Shown: piece after piece, positions 1 through 8,334 of the stretch
Numbering within the stretch: the first letter of the stretch is position 1
Layout of the letters: every line of letters starts with the position of its first letter
Assembly: GCA_028711205.1 (NCBI GenBank)
Contig: JAQTSP010000006.1
Coordinates: 1-24,676 of the forward strand
Source of the DNA: Eubacteriales bacterium
GTDB taxonomy: Bacteria; Bacillota; Clostridia; Christensenellales; SZUA-584
Length of the DNA stretch: 24,676 bases
Direction of reading: 5' to 3'
Made by a program: the position numbers and the translations under genes
The notes under the pieces: generated by a model
Told to the model about the DNA's origin: nothing
The model's database searches: none
The model's input: the letters and a program-made list of their open reading frames with translations, nothing else

Positions 1-1250
1 CCGTAATCAACGGCGTAATAGTCTTTAAGATACGGATAAATTTCCATGCTGATTTCTGTACCGTCTGTCAGTACCGCAAAGATCGTGCCATACAGCAAAG
101 ACCCGACTTTCTCCGCCGCCTCGCCGGAAAAGCTGACGGCGCCCAGCCGCTCATACAGCGCCGCCGCCTGTTCGGTTGTGATACTCTCTGTGTTCAGCGT
201 ATAGCCGCCGTCCGAAAGCGCCAGTACCGCCTGCTCTTCACCTCTGACGATTGTCAACGTATCGATCAGGGAAGTGTCATCAACCGGCAAGAGCCTCTGG
301 TCAATCAGCGAAAAAGCGTCACGAACCGCCATATCCCGCACAGCCTCCGGAACAAGAAATACGCTTTCGCCGATGCTGCAATATACCATGCTGTCCGCCG
401 TCTTTTCGCCGATATCGATATGCATGAGCACACTGCCCGCTTCGTCCCTGTATTCCAGCCATGTTTCACCGTCGATACCGTGATCTGACAGCGCCGCGCT
501 TTCCACATAATCTGTCAGCGTACGGATATCGAGGCATTCCAGAAACAGCGTATATGCGTCCCCCGATAGCGGCAGGGTTATCGGAGACACCATGACCCAC
601 GGTACGGATGTATACGCATCATCAGCTCTTTGCAACACGGTTTCGGCCGTATCGGCTGTCTTGAACGCGGCATACCCAATCGTATCCGTATCCGGCATTT
701 CGATTATCTTTTCTATCAGTGAATCAAAGCCGTTTCGTATGCCGTCAAACGACTGCGTTTCTATGGTATAAACCATATCGTCACTTGATTTGCGGAAAAA
801 CACGGCGCTTTTGTCGGAAGTGTATTTCCCAAAATAACAGATGTACGTTCCTTCGGCCGTTGTGTATGTGGCAATAAGATCCCCTGGATCAAGCCCGTAT
901 GTCGACAGGGGCTCGCTGCCGATATCGATCGCCTGCGACAGTACGATATCCGATAAGCTTGCCGAAATATCCTGTGCCGCAGCCTGGTCAATCTCGGCCT
1001 CGCTGCCGGACATGGTCCAGGCGCCGTCACTCCCTCGCTCAAGCTCTAGGACCGAATCATTGTCTTCCAGCTTAATATATGTGATCGTCATATCCCGGGC
1101 ATCGCTCAAATTTATCTTTTCTGTTTGTTGCGCGGCCTCATTGGCCATATCCGCAATCTCCTGTTGTCTTAAAAAAATGATCGTTCCGCCTATTGCACCC
1201 GCGACGATGACGGCAAGCACAATCAGCACCGCTAAGCCTTTTTTTGTCAT
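1..1250 (-). CDS. DUF4340 membrane-anchored protein, 3' end off the window
   Basis: The reading frame opens at ATG 1250 and runs open to the window edge, giving at least 416 residues; the C-terminus is missing. A GGAGG lies 6 nt before the ATG. Residues 5-27 form one hydrophobic membrane segment after a short Met-Thr-Lys-Lys start, so most of the chain should lie outside the membrane. The region after residue 45 alternates short polar strands and contains an 'LSTYGLDP' block typical of DUF4340. In known genomes DUF4340 proteins often sit beside ABC-2 type exporters with a GldG-like subunit, but no such genes are visible here; they could lie beyond the left edge. Function unknown. The family call rests on remembered motif similarity and should be checked with HMMs. 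Confidence 0.72.
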   Translation of the reverse strand, partial: MTKKGLAVLIVLAVIVAGAIGGTIIFLRQQEIADMANEAAQQTEKINLSDARDMTITYIKLEDNDSVLELERGSDGAWTMSGSEAEIDQAAAQDISASLSDIVLSQAIDIGSEPLSTYGLDPGDLIATYTTAEGTYICYFGKYTSDKSAVFFRKSSDDMVYTIETQSFDGIRNGFDSLIEKIIEMPDTDTIGYAAFKTADTAETVLQRADDAYTSVPWVMVSPITLPLSGDAYTLFLECLDIRTLTDYVESAALSDHGIDGETWLEYRDEAGSVLMHIDIGEKTADSMVYCSIGESVFLVPEAVRDMAVRDAFSLIDQRLLPVDDTSLIDTLTIVRGEEQAVLALSDGGYTLNTESITTEQAAALYERLGAVSFSGEAAEKVGSLLYGTIFAVLTDGTEISMEIYPYLKDYYAVDY

Positions 1251-1288
1251 GACGGCCCTCCTCAACGATATTGATATATCGCGCGTCT

Positions 1289-1297
1289 ATTATAACA
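1289..1297 (-). promoter_or_regulatory. Extended -10 promoter for the DUF4340 gene
   Basis: Read on the minus strand, this is TGT followed by a perfect TATAAT, an extended -10 element. No good -35 hexamer stands 17 nt upstream. It lies about 40 nt before the DUF4340 start codon, in the 119-bp gap after fhs, so this gene probably has its own transcript. Confidence 0.5.
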
Positions 1298-1369
1298 TAT
1301 CAAAATACAATAACCGCGTCTGCACGCTATTGTTCATAAATAATATACAATTTTGTCATGTAAACCGGG

Positions 1370-3043
1370 TTAAAACAGACCTTCAATCCTGCCATCATCG
1401 TCGATCGTGATCTGTTCTGCCGCGGGGTTTTTGGGAAGCCCGGGCATTGTCGTGATGTCTCCCGCAAAAACGACGATAAATCCCGCTCCTGCGGAAAGTT
1501 TGATGTTCCTGACGGTAAATATGAAATCTTTTGGCCGTCCGATCAGTTTCGGGTCATGCGACAGCGAGTATTGTGTTTTCGCAATACATATCGGCAGATT
1601 CGCATACCCGTTTTGCGTAAGTGTATCGATCGCTTTGAAAACACCCGCGGAATAATGCACATCGCTTGCGCCGTAGATGATTGCCGCGAGTTTTTCAATC
1701 TTGGTCATAATATCGTCCTCAAGCGCATACGGGTGTTTGGGCGCCGTTTTTTTAGCGATACGCATCACTTCCTTTGCCAGGTCAACGCCGCCTTTTCCGC
1801 CTTTTTCCCATACTTCTGTCGGAATGGCGGCCACGCCTTTTTCCCGGCAAAGGCTCTGCACAAGCGCAATTTCCCGTTCGGTATCCGCTCCAAATTTATT
1901 GATTGCAACCACAACAGGAAGCCCGAAGTAATCTTTGACATTTTCAATGTGTTTATAGACGTTCTCCATACCGCGCGCAACGGCCGCTTCGTCCGGCACG
2001 CCGAGTGCGTCTCTTGAAACCCCGCCATGCACCTTCAGCGCCCGTACCGTCAAGACAATGACAACAGCGTCCGGCCAGAGCCCTGTCTGTCTGCACTTGA
2101 TATCAAGAAACTTTTCCGCGCCCAGGTCGGCGCCAAATCCGGCTTCGGTAACCACATAGTCCGCAAGATGCAGCGCCATGTTCGTCGCGATATAGCTGTT
2201 GCAGCCATGCGCGATGTTGGCAAAGGGGCCGCCATGCATCAGGCAAAGCGTTTTCTCAAGCGTCTGCACGAGGTTTGGCATCACCGCGTCTTTGAGCAGC
2301 GCGGCCATCGCGCCCGCCGCCTTTATTTCTCCGGCCGTCACCGGTTTGTTATCGTATGTATACGCCACCTTTATCCTGGCGAGGCGTTCCTTCAAATCAT
2401 GCAGATCGCTGGCCAGGCATAGCACGGCCATGACTTCCGACGCGGCCGTTATATCAAAGCTGTCCTCTCTCGGCATGCCGTTTGTGCGTCCGCCAAGCCC
2501 GCATGTAATGAACCTCAGCTGCCTGTCGTTCATATCCATACAACGCTTGATCGTGATCCTTCGGGGATCGATGCCGATCCCATTTCCCTGCTGTATATGA
2601 TTGTCCACCAGCGCGCATAAAAGATTGTTCGCAGCCGTGACCGCGTGCAGATCGCCCGTAAAATGCAGGTTGATATCCTCCATCGGTATGACCTGGGCAT
2701 ATCCGCCGCCGGCCGCACCGCCCTTCATGCCAAAAACAGGCCCCAGCGAGGGTTCTCTCAGCGTCAGACAAACGCGCTGGCCGCAAAGTTTCAGCGCGTC
2801 CGAAAGGCCTATGGAAATGGTCGTTTTCCCTTCGCCCGCCGGCGTGGGGTTGATGGCCGATACCAGTATCAGTTTTGCGTCGCCTTTGCCTTTCATACGA
2901 TCCAGTATCGAAAGCGATACTTTTGCCTTGTTATATCCAAAGGGTATCAGTTCGCTGTTCATAATACCCGCGTTCTTTGCGATATCCTGTATAGGCGTCA
3001 GTTTTGTTTCTCTTGCTATCTCCAAATCGGTTTTATGCTGCAT
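1370..3043 (-). CDS. fhs: Formate-tetrahydrofolate ligase
   Basis: ATP-dependent joining of formate to tetrahydrofolate to give 10-formyl-THF, feeding purine and formyl-Met synthesis and, in acetogens, the methyl branch of the Wood-Ljungdahl pathway. The 557-residue protein has the expected family length and the P-loop-like 'TPAGEGKTT' at residues 67-75, followed by long stretches typical of the family such as 'GGAAGGGYAQV' and 'HGGPFANIAHG'. I chose ATG 3043 over the in-frame ATG 3061 because GAAAGGG stands about 5 nt before 3043 and nothing resembles a ribosome binding site before 3061. It starts 35 bp after the GGDEF gene on the same strand, with no terminator between them, so co-transcription is possible. 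No other one-carbon genes are nearby, so an acetogenic role cannot be inferred. Confidence 0.96.
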   Translation of the reverse strand: MQHKTDLEIARETKLTPIQDIAKNAGIMNSELIPFGYNKAKVSLSILDRMKGKGDAKLILVSAINPTPAGEGKTTISIGLSDALKLCGQRVCLTLREPSLGPVFGMKGGAAGGGYAQVIPMEDINLHFTGDLHAVTAANNLLCALVDNHIQQGNGIGIDPRRITIKRCMDMNDRQLRFITCGLGGRTNGMPREDSFDITAASEVMAVLCLASDLHDLKERLARIKVAYTYDNKPVTAGEIKAAGAMAALLKDAVMPNLVQTLEKTLCLMHGGPFANIAHGCNSYIATNMALHLADYVVTEAGFGADLGAEKFLDIKCRQTGLWPDAVVIVLTVRALKVHGGVSRDALGVPDEAAVARGMENVYKHIENVKDYFGLPVVVAINKFGADTEREIALVQSLCREKGVAAIPTEVWEKGGKGGVDLAKEVMRIAKKTAPKHPYALEDDIMTKIEKLAAIIYGASDVHYSAGVFKAIDTLTQNGYANLPICIAKTQYSLSHDPKLIGRPKDFIFTVRNIKLSAGAGFIVVFAGDITTMPGLPKNPAAEQITIDDDGRIEGLF

Positions 3044-3078
3044 AGTGCCCTTTCCCGTCATATGATATATTTACCGTA

Positions 3079-4254
3079 TTATATATCAAACGACGTTTGT
3101 GTATAGCTGTACTCCTTGCCAATCTTGCTTTGTTTGTTCTTATACATCAGCTTGTCGATGCCCGAAAAGATTTCCTTGCTTGTCAGCCCCGCGCTGTTTT
3201 TATAGACTTTATATCCGATGCTGAATTCTATTAAATACGGGAGTTCGTTATGAGAATTATACTTTTGAACATTCTCTTCGATTCTTTGCAGAATTTTTTT
3301 TGGCGCATCGTCGTCGCACTGGTCAAGTATGATCAAAAACTCGTCGCCGCCGTACCGCGATACAAAATCGCCTTTGCGCACGCTTTTATTTAACAGGCCG
3401 GCCGCAATGACGATGGCGTTGTCTCCTTCGACATGTCCGTATGTATCATTGATGTTTTTGAAATTGTCGATATCGAGCATGATCGCCGCAAACTTTTTTT
3501 TGGATTTCGTACTGTAGTTTATGCGGTTAAGCTGCAGCATATCCTCAATATAATCATCGAGATACTTTCTGTTATACAAACCGGTCAGATGATCAAGATT
3601 TATCTTTTCGGAAAGGACATAAAGATGCATGATAAGCACCGAAACGGCCACGCCCGGCCATACCATCAGCACATCAATACTCAGCACCAGCTGGACGATG
3701 CCCAGAGACATGGGTATAAGCGGTGCGATCAGATACGGATAAAACTCATTTTTAGTCAGATTTCTCTTGTTTTTTAAAATCAATATGATCGAATATATGA
3801 CATATGAGTATGTACATGCACTGGTAATATGAAAATAGTCGCCTCTTTCATATGTGTTTTGCTGCGTTATTCTGTATATGAATCCATTTGAATAGTTGAA
3901 TACCAAGAAAACAACAAGCAGCAAAAACGGTATGCATAAAATAAAAAACTGATATCCTTTTTGATTGTATCCGGACCGGATCGTACAGAATAAAGCCCAT
4001 AAAAAACAAAACAGTGAGCAAAATGCAAAGAAAAATGCCTGCAATACTTCCAGCAAAATATGAATATAAAGGCCGGGAACCCCTATTATGATCAGTATAA
4101 TCATATCAAATATAAGTAAAAGTATATCACAAATGATGAGCGCCTGAAACAGCGTTTGTTTGATGATGCTTTCACCGCTGTTTTTCAGGTTGTTGAAATA
4201 TACAACGGCAAGTATTAGTATCGATATTATGTCAATATCATACTGAACATACAT
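3079..4254 (-). CDS. Membrane GGDEF diguanylate cyclase
   Basis: Makes cyclic di-GMP from two GTP. The first roughly 210 of 391 residues are strongly hydrophobic, with several membrane segments, and probably form an integral-membrane sensor of unknown ligand. The catalytic domain begins near 'DHLTGLYNR' and carries an intact GGDEF at residues 302-306. The product-binding inhibitory I-site RxxD (Arg-Lys-Gly-Asp, 293-296) sits exactly five residues before it, so the enzyme is probably active and feedback-inhibited. There is no EAL or HD-GYP partner in the window. A GAGG 8 nt before the ATG supports the start. A good sigma-A promoter lies upstream, divergent from pgsA. The gene is more AT-rich than fhs next door, partly because of its hydrophobic codons. 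Confidence 0.93.
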   Translation of the reverse strand: MYVQYDIDIISILILAVVYFNNLKNSGESIIKQTLFQALIICDILLLIFDMIILIIIGVPGLYIHILLEVLQAFFFAFCSLFCFLWALFCTIRSGYNQKGYQFFILCIPFLLLVVFLVFNYSNGFIYRITQQNTYERGDYFHITSACTYSYVIYSIILILKNKRNLTKNEFYPYLIAPLIPMSLGIVQLVLSIDVLMVWPGVAVSVLIMHLYVLSEKINLDHLTGLYNRKYLDDYIEDMLQLNRINYSTKSKKKFAAIMLDIDNFKNINDTYGHVEGDNAIVIAAGLLNKSVRKGDFVSRYGGDEFLIILDQCDDDAPKKILQRIEENVQKYNSHNELPYLIEFSIGYKVYKNSAGLTSKEIFSGIDKLMYKNKQSKIGKEYSYTQTSFDI

Positions 4255-4287
4255 AATCCAATCCTCAAATTTGTTGACTTATCGTGT

Positions 4288-4316
4288 ATTATATATGCAT
4301 TTGTAAAAAAATTCAA
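4288..4316 (-). promoter_or_regulatory. Sigma-A promoter of the GGDEF gene
   Basis: On the minus strand: -35 TTGAAT (4316-4311), a 17-bp spacer and a perfect -10 TATAAT (4293-4288). The expected start of transcription is near 4281, giving a leader of about 27 nt. I saw no c-di-GMP riboswitch in the divergent gap 4255-4526. Confidence 0.65.
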
Positions 4317-4457
4317 CAATCCAGACATTTTATGTTTTTTGGCTATCATTCTGTGCCGCATACCCATCTTTTTTATTGTCCCGATGGCCGCTTTTTTTGT
4401 TCAATCGACGTAAAGCCGTCGCAAACCGAAACAAAATGTATGCAAGTATATTTTTTT

Positions 4458-4487
4458 TTGATATAATATGTGTTATCGAATTATAAT
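4458..4487 (+). promoter_or_regulatory. Sigma-A promoter of pgsA
   Basis: -35 TTGATA (4458-4463), an 18-bp spacer and -10 TATAAT (4482-4487). A second TATAAT at 4462-4467 lacks a good -35. The start of transcription would be near 4494, leaving about 33 nt of leader before the TTG start of pgsA. Confidence 0.55.
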
Positions 4488-4526
4488 GTGTTATATGACT
4501 GATTTATTGGCAAATGGAGTGGTTTT

Positions 4527-5060
4527 TTGAGCAGAATACCGGTAAATATTCCCAACATCCTTACTTTACTGCGATTTGCGCTTGTGCCCGTGGCGACGAT
4601 CTTTATTTTTTTTGGCATGACACTGCCGGCGCTGATCACCTATATCTTTGCATGCGCCACCGATCTTCTTGACGGATATATTGCAAGAAAAAGTCATCAG
4701 GTCACAAAGGAAGGTGTGTTGCTCGATCCTCTTGCGGACAAGCTGATGGCTATTTTTGTTGTCATTGCTTTTACCGTGACGGACGTGCTGCCGCTTTTTG
4801 TTCTCGTTGTTATATTGATCAAAGAAATGCTCATGATCGGCGGCGGCATATTCTTATATTTAAAAGGTATCGTTACGCCATCCAATACTTTTGGTAAAAT
4901 GGCCGCTTTTTTATTCAACACGTCCATCGCCCTGACATTCTTACATGAATGCATCGACCCCTGGCATAAATATTTTATTTATTTTGCGCTCGCGATGATG
5001 GTGGCCGCCTTGCTCCAATACGCATATTTTAACATGTATATAAAAATGAGAAGAAAATAA
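4527..5060 (+). CDS. pgsA: CDP-diacylglycerol-glycerol-3-phosphate 3-phosphatidyltransferase
   Basis: Integral-membrane enzyme that makes phosphatidylglycerol phosphate from CDP-diacylglycerol and glycerol-3-phosphate, the committed step to phosphatidylglycerol and cardiolipin. The 177-residue length is normal for the family. The CDP-alcohol phosphotransferase signature is complete: Asp49-Gly50, Ala53-Arg54, Gly63, Asp67 and Asp71 at exactly the consensus spacing. It starts with 'IPNILTLLRF', the usual N-terminal amphipathic entry, followed by several membrane helices. The start is TTG at 4527, with GGAG about 8-10 nt upstream; no ATG fits. The gene stands alone on the plus strand, divergent from the GGDEF gene and convergent with hpf. 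It could be another CDP-alcohol transferase, but size and N-terminus favour PgsA. Confidence 0.92.
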   Translation: MSRIPVNIPNILTLLRFALVPVATIFIFFGMTLPALITYIFACATDLLDGYIARKSHQVTKEGVLLDPLADKLMAIFVVIAFTVTDVLPLFVLVVILIKEMLMIGGGIFLYLKGIVTPSNTFGKMAAFLFNTSIALTFLHECIDPWHKYFIYFALAMMVAALLQYAYFNMYIKMRRK

Positions 5061-5087
5061 CGGGTTTTTTAGAACCGACGATGCAAA

Positions 5088-5113
5088 AGAGACCGCTTGG
5101 TTAAGCGGTCTCT
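5088..5113. terminator. Hairpin terminator shared by pgsA and hpf
   Basis: A perfect 11-bp stem (AGAGACCGCTT with AAGCGGTCTCT) and a 4-nt loop stand between two convergent genes. The minus-strand read is followed by four T residues and the plus-strand read only by an AT-rich stretch, so it should work best for hpf but may serve both. Confidence 0.7.
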
Positions 5114-5120
5114 ATATTCT

Positions 5121-5654
5121 TTAATCATAGTCCGGTTCAATCAGCCCCAAGTCTCCGTCCAGTCTTTTATAAAGCACATTCACATCATTTGTCTTGGCGT
5201 TTTTAAAAACAAAGAATTGATGTCCTAAAAGCTCCATTTGCATTTGTGCTTCTTCCAAGTCCATGGGCTTAACGACAAACCGCTTTGTGCGGACAATCGT
5301 TGGAATTTTTTCTTCCTCCAATTCGTTAATATACTCATAGTTGTCTTTTAGAAACGCACCCTCGTGAAGACGTTTCTTAAGCGCCGTGCGGTGTTTATGG
5401 ATCTGCTTTTCAAGCTTTCGCAGCACACCGTCAATTGATGCATACATGTCCCCCGTGGCCTCTTCGCCACGAAGGACGACCCCATCGAAAGGTATTGTCA
5501 CCTCCACAATATGTCTCGACTTTTGAATAGACATGGTTATGTGCGCCTCGGTCTCGTCTCCAAAATACCTTTGAAGCTTTGTTACCTTTTTTGTCACCAT
5601 TTCTTTTAAGTAATCGGACACCTCCATGCCCTTTCCCGCAATAATGACGCGCAT
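5121..5654 (-). CDS. hpf: Ribosome hibernation promoting factor, long form
   Basis: Dimerises 70S ribosomes into inactive 100S particles during slow growth. At 177 residues it is the long form typical of Firmicutes. The N-terminal beta-alpha domain (about 1-100, from 'MRVIIAGKGMEVSDYLKE') binds in the mRNA/tRNA channel. A linker leads to the C-terminal dimerisation domain (about 118-177), which contains 'RTKRFVVKPMDLEEA' and 'LLGHQFFVFKNA'. A strong AAAGGGGGCAGG precedes the ATG. It is transcribed toward pgsA and ends at a shared hairpin. The 217-bp gap upstream, to the SRP RNA, is AT-rich and holds TATAAT-like elements, but I could not pair any of them with a convincing -35, so its promoter class is undecided. 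Confidence 0.96.
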   Translation of the reverse strand: MRVIIAGKGMEVSDYLKEMVTKKVTKLQRYFGDETEAHITMSIQKSRHIVEVTIPFDGVVLRGEEATGDMYASIDGVLRKLEKQIHKHRTALKKRLHEGAFLKDNYEYINELEEEKIPTIVRTKRFVVKPMDLEEAQMQMELLGHQFFVFKNAKTNDVNVLYKRLDGDLGLIEPDYD

Positions 5655-5830
5655 AATTCCTGCCCCCTTTCTATGTATTTAATGCCCTGATACAAGGACA
5701 ATATTAATCGCTTCCTCTTTTTTTATTATCGACCTCCAATCTGTTTTTTATAATCATTTATTATTATAGTATTCTCCAAAGGTCTTGTTTTTTCCTGCCG
5801 TCAATGAATAACGACAGCATAAAAACAGCT

Positions 5831-5860
5831 AAAATATAAAAAGCCGCCTGATATGGCAGC
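5831..5860 (-). terminator. Terminator of the SRP RNA gene
   Basis: On the minus strand, GCTGCC (5860-5855), a 6-nt loop and GGCGGC (5848-5843) form a 6-bp stem with one G-T wobble, followed by a TTTTTATATTTT tract. It starts about 12 nt after the predicted 3' end of the SRP RNA. Confidence 0.7.
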
Positions 5861-5871
5861 TTCATATTTTT

Positions 5872-6150
5872 ATTAAGCCGTGCACCCGGAGATCGACACA
5901 AAATCACAAGAGGTATAACGGCAGGTTGCTCAAAACAGACTGATCCGAGGCACACGTCCTTACCCGCTTACTGCTGCTCCCGTCAGGGCCTGACAGGGTT
6001 CACGGGTGTCCGTTGCACGGGGCCCACTTCTCAACGCCCCTTGCCGTCTCCATACCTTACAAATTTGCGCCTCAAACCGGGAATCCAACCCTGCTGTAGC
6101 GGATTGCAGGTATAGGGCACCGCTGGCTCCCCGTCTGGCACGGCAAACTT
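5872..6150 (-). ncRNA. ffs: Signal recognition particle RNA, large bacterial type
   Basis: RNA scaffold of the signal recognition particle, which binds Ffh and targets nascent membrane and secreted proteins. The conserved Ffh-binding helix 8 is clear on the minus strand: 'GTCAGGCCCTGACGGGAGCA' followed by GCAGTAAGC, near 5964-5997. The 5' part reads 'GGGGAGCCAGCGGTGCCC' and 'TACCTGCAATCCGCT', closely resembling the 5' (Alu) domain of the Bacillus subtilis scRNA. The ends pair with each other: GCCGTGC near 6145 with GCACGGC near 5880. That gives about 279 nt, the expected size for Firmicutes that keep the Alu domain. It begins about 35 bp after the purA stop. I found no convincing promoter in that gap, so read-through from purA or a weak promoter is possible. 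The ends are good to within a few bases. Confidence 0.95.
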
Positions 6151-6184
6151 GATATCACATTATTTTTTTCATCGCGGCGACGAT

Positions 6185-7468
6185 TTATACAAAATATTTA
6201 CGCCGTAATACGCATTCGCTGCGCTCGGGCCCGACACCGATCATGCCGACGCCGACACCCGTTTCGCTTTCGATAAATTCAACATATTCTTTGGCACTTT
6301 GCGGAAGACCGTTATATTCTCTGATATGAGAGATATCTCCGCTCCAGCCGTCAAACTCTTTGTAAACTGGCTTGGCGCTGGCGATATCGTCAAGCGACGC
6401 CGGATAATTTTTTGTCACTTTTCCGTCAATATCGTAACCGACACACACCTTGACACGGTCGAGCTCGCCAAGCGTATCCATCCTGGAGAGAGCTATCGAC
6501 GTGATGCCGCCAATGCGCGCCGCAAAACCCACGATCACAAGATCGAGCCAGCCGCAGCGCCGCGGGCGTCCCGTCGTCGTGCCGTATTCCTGGCCTCTCT
6601 CCCGGATATAATCGCCCGTCCCATCAAGCAGCTCTGTCACGAAAGGCCCTTTACCGACACGCGTCGTATACGCCTTGACGACGCCGACGACATCTGTCAG
6701 CACCGCCGGCGGCAGGCCTGTGCCGATACTGACGCCTCCCGACGTCGGATGCGATGACGTTACATAAGGATATGTACCAAAATCGATATCGAGAAGCATC
6801 CCCTGTGCGCCTTCAAAAAGAAGCTTTTTGCCCTGCTTGTAAAAATCATAGCATATCAGCGACGTATCGCATATATGCTGCCTCAAACGCTCTTTATAGC
6901 CCATAAACTGCTCCAGCATACCGGCGTAATCAAGCGGTTCCCCGCCGTATATCTTTGTCAGTATCATGTTTTTTTGTTCCAGCAAAACCCGCAGCTTTTC
7001 GGCAAAACTGTCAGAAAGCAGATCGCACATCCTAAGGCCCTGCCTTGCGGCTTTATCCGTGTAACACGGGCCGATACCGCGCTTTGTCGTGCCGATCATC
7101 GCTTCGCCCGCATCGTCTTCACTTAAGCTGTCAAGCAGCCTGTGATACGGCATCACCATATGCGCCCTGTCGGATATCATCAGATTGTCAAGCGTCGCGC
7201 CCTGTTTTTTCAGCGTTTCCATCTCTTCGATTAGCGACTCTGGATCGATCACCACGCCATTGCCGATCACGCACGGTTTGGAGTTGTATAGAACCCCCGC
7301 GGGGATCAGGTGAAGCTTGTAAGTCACGCCGTCGACAATAATCGTGTGCCCTGCGTTGTTGCCGCCCTGATATCTGATTACGACATCGGCCTCGCTGGCA
7401 AGAAAGTCGACAAACCGGCCTTTTCCCTCGTCTCCCCACTGGGCACCAAATACTGCTATCCCTGGCAT
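6185..7468 (-). CDS. purA: Adenylosuccinate synthetase
   Basis: GTP-dependent joining of IMP and aspartate to adenylosuccinate, the first committed step to AMP. The 427-residue length is standard. The N-terminal 'GDEGKGR' loop (residues 12-18, catalytic Asp13), His41 in 'NNAGH', the 'GTTKRGIGPCY' IMP loop near 126-136 and 'GRPRRCGWLD' in the C-terminal half are all intact. The start at ATG 7468 has GGGAG about 9 nt upstream. It stands apart from other purine genes. A sigma-A promoter lies at 7540-7568, and a terminator-like hairpin lies between that promoter and the start codon, so transcript elongation in the leader may be controlled. I saw no purine riboswitch or T-box in the leader. Confidence 0.97.
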   Translation of the reverse strand: MPGIAVFGAQWGDEGKGRFVDFLASEADVVIRYQGGNNAGHTIIVDGVTYKLHLIPAGVLYNSKPCVIGNGVVIDPESLIEEMETLKKQGATLDNLMISDRAHMVMPYHRLLDSLSEDDAGEAMIGTTKRGIGPCYTDKAARQGLRMCDLLSDSFAEKLRVLLEQKNMILTKIYGGEPLDYAGMLEQFMGYKERLRQHICDTSLICYDFYKQGKKLLFEGAQGMLLDIDFGTYPYVTSSHPTSGGVSIGTGLPPAVLTDVVGVVKAYTTRVGKGPFVTELLDGTGDYIRERGQEYGTTTGRPRRCGWLDLVIVGFAARIGGITSIALSRMDTLGELDRVKVCVGYDIDGKVTKNYPASLDDIASAKPVYKEFDGWSGDISHIREYNGLPQSAKEYVEFIESETGVGVGMIGVGPERSECVLRRKYFV

Positions 7469-7491
7469 CTTAAATTCTCCCGTTTTTCAGA

Positions 7492-7536
7492 CTAGAGACA
7501 AAAAAGCAGGGGCAGCCGCTCCCCGCTTTGTCCTAG
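7492..7536 (-). terminator. Terminator-like hairpin in the purA leader
   Basis: On the minus strand, GGGG and CCCC close the core stem, extended by GC and AAA/TTT with a bulged T, and followed by six T residues. Outer arms CTAG..GTC extend the inverted repeat over 45 bp. It lies 83 bp past the stop of the upstream thioredoxin gene, so it may end that transcript. However, it is also downstream of the likely purA -10 element, so purA transcripts would have to pass it too. Confidence 0.6.
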
Positions 7537-7539
7537 GAC

Positions 7540-7568
7540 ATATTATCAGAAAAAACACCGCACGTCAA
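7540..7568 (-). promoter_or_regulatory. Sigma-A promoter of purA
   Basis: On the minus strand: -35 TTGACG (7568-7563), a 17-bp spacer and -10 TAATAT (7545-7540). The predicted transcript starts near 7533, at the foot of the leader hairpin, and reaches the purA start after about 65 nt. Confidence 0.6.
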
Positions 7569-7618
7569 CCATGTATGTCAGCGCCGGTGCCGGCAGCGCA
7601 TACGCAAACAAATGTTCG

Positions 7619-8182
7619 CTATTGTGTAATATCCTGTATGGTGTTTAGTATCTGATCTTCCGACAGGTTTCCTATCATTGTTTTTACATAATATCCGTTC
7701 TCGTCAAAAAACACCTGTGTCGGATATGCCATGACATCAAAATCACCGATGATCTGCCCTTGTTCATCCAAAAGCACGACCAGGTTATCATACCCTAAGT
7801 CTTTGTACCACGTAATAAAATCCTGTTTGCTCAGCTCGCCGCTGCGTGAAGGTGATACGACACTCAGCACAACAAAATCCTGGGCTTTTGCCGCAAACGC
7901 GTCAGTTTCATCAAGAGATGCCGTACAAACGCCGCACCAGGAAGCCCAAACTTTCAGATATACCGGTTTTCCACTGTAATCGGAGAGCTTATGTACGTTT
8001 CCGTCGATGTCTTCAAATTCAAACTCATACGGCGGTTCCTGCTCATCTTCCGACAAAACCTCCGTACTTACGGCTTCCATGGTTGGCGCAGCCGATGTTT
8101 CGGCATCGTTGTCTCCCGTACACGCAGTAAAGACGCCCAGTATCAATATCATTATCATACCGCTCATTATTATGTTTTTCAT
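7619..8182 (-). CDS. TlpA/ResA-like thioredoxin lipoprotein
   Basis: Extracytoplasmic thiol-disulfide oxidoreductase. The 187-residue protein starts with a lipoprotein signal: a hydrophobic stretch, then a lipobox ending Phe-Thr-Ala-Cys21, so it should be lipid-anchored on the outer face of the membrane. An acidic, Ser/Thr-rich linker (about 22-52) leads to a thioredoxin fold with 'WASWCGVC' (Cys83 and Cys86) and the cis-Pro loop 'AYPTQVF' (Pro154). The start at ATG 8182 has GGGAG 8 nt upstream; the frame stays open to 8224 but has no ribosome binding site there. Substrate unknown: cytochrome c maturation, MsrAB recycling and general reduction are all possible, and no CcdA or Msr gene is adjacent to decide. 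Confidence 0.9.
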   Translation of the reverse strand: MKNIIMSGMIMILILGVFTACTGDNDAETSAAPTMEAVSTEVLSEDEQEPPYEFEFEDIDGNVHKLSDYSGKPVYLKVWASWCGVCTASLDETDAFAAKAQDFVVLSVVSPSRSGELSKQDFITWYKDLGYDNLVVLLDEQGQIIGDFDVMAYPTQVFFDENGYYVKTMIGNLSEDQILNTIQDITQ

Positions 8183-8334
8183 ATATTTGCTCCCTATATT
8201 TATTCGGCAAAAGTCATATACCATTGTAAATCCGCGTTAATTCTGCCTGCATATCATTCTTCTCTCAAGTTTTTTTATTATTATCATTATATATGAAACT
8301 TTTCGTTTTTTTAAGTAGTAAAGTCACCTTTTTC

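Noticed and set aside
841..1410. A 189-codon plus-strand open frame
   Set aside because: It is antisense to the DUF4340 gene, crosses that gene's promoter and runs into the end of fhs; composition is Ser-rich shadow sequence.
4255..4526. Search for a c-di-GMP riboswitch or small gene between the GGDEF gene and pgsA
   Set aside because: Neither the conserved riboswitch core nor a frame with a ribosome binding site was found; only the two divergent promoters are supported.
5764..5955. A 63-codon minus-strand open frame beginning GTG
   Set aside because: It lies within the 3' part of the SRP RNA gene and its terminator, has no ribosome binding site and encodes no recognisable protein.
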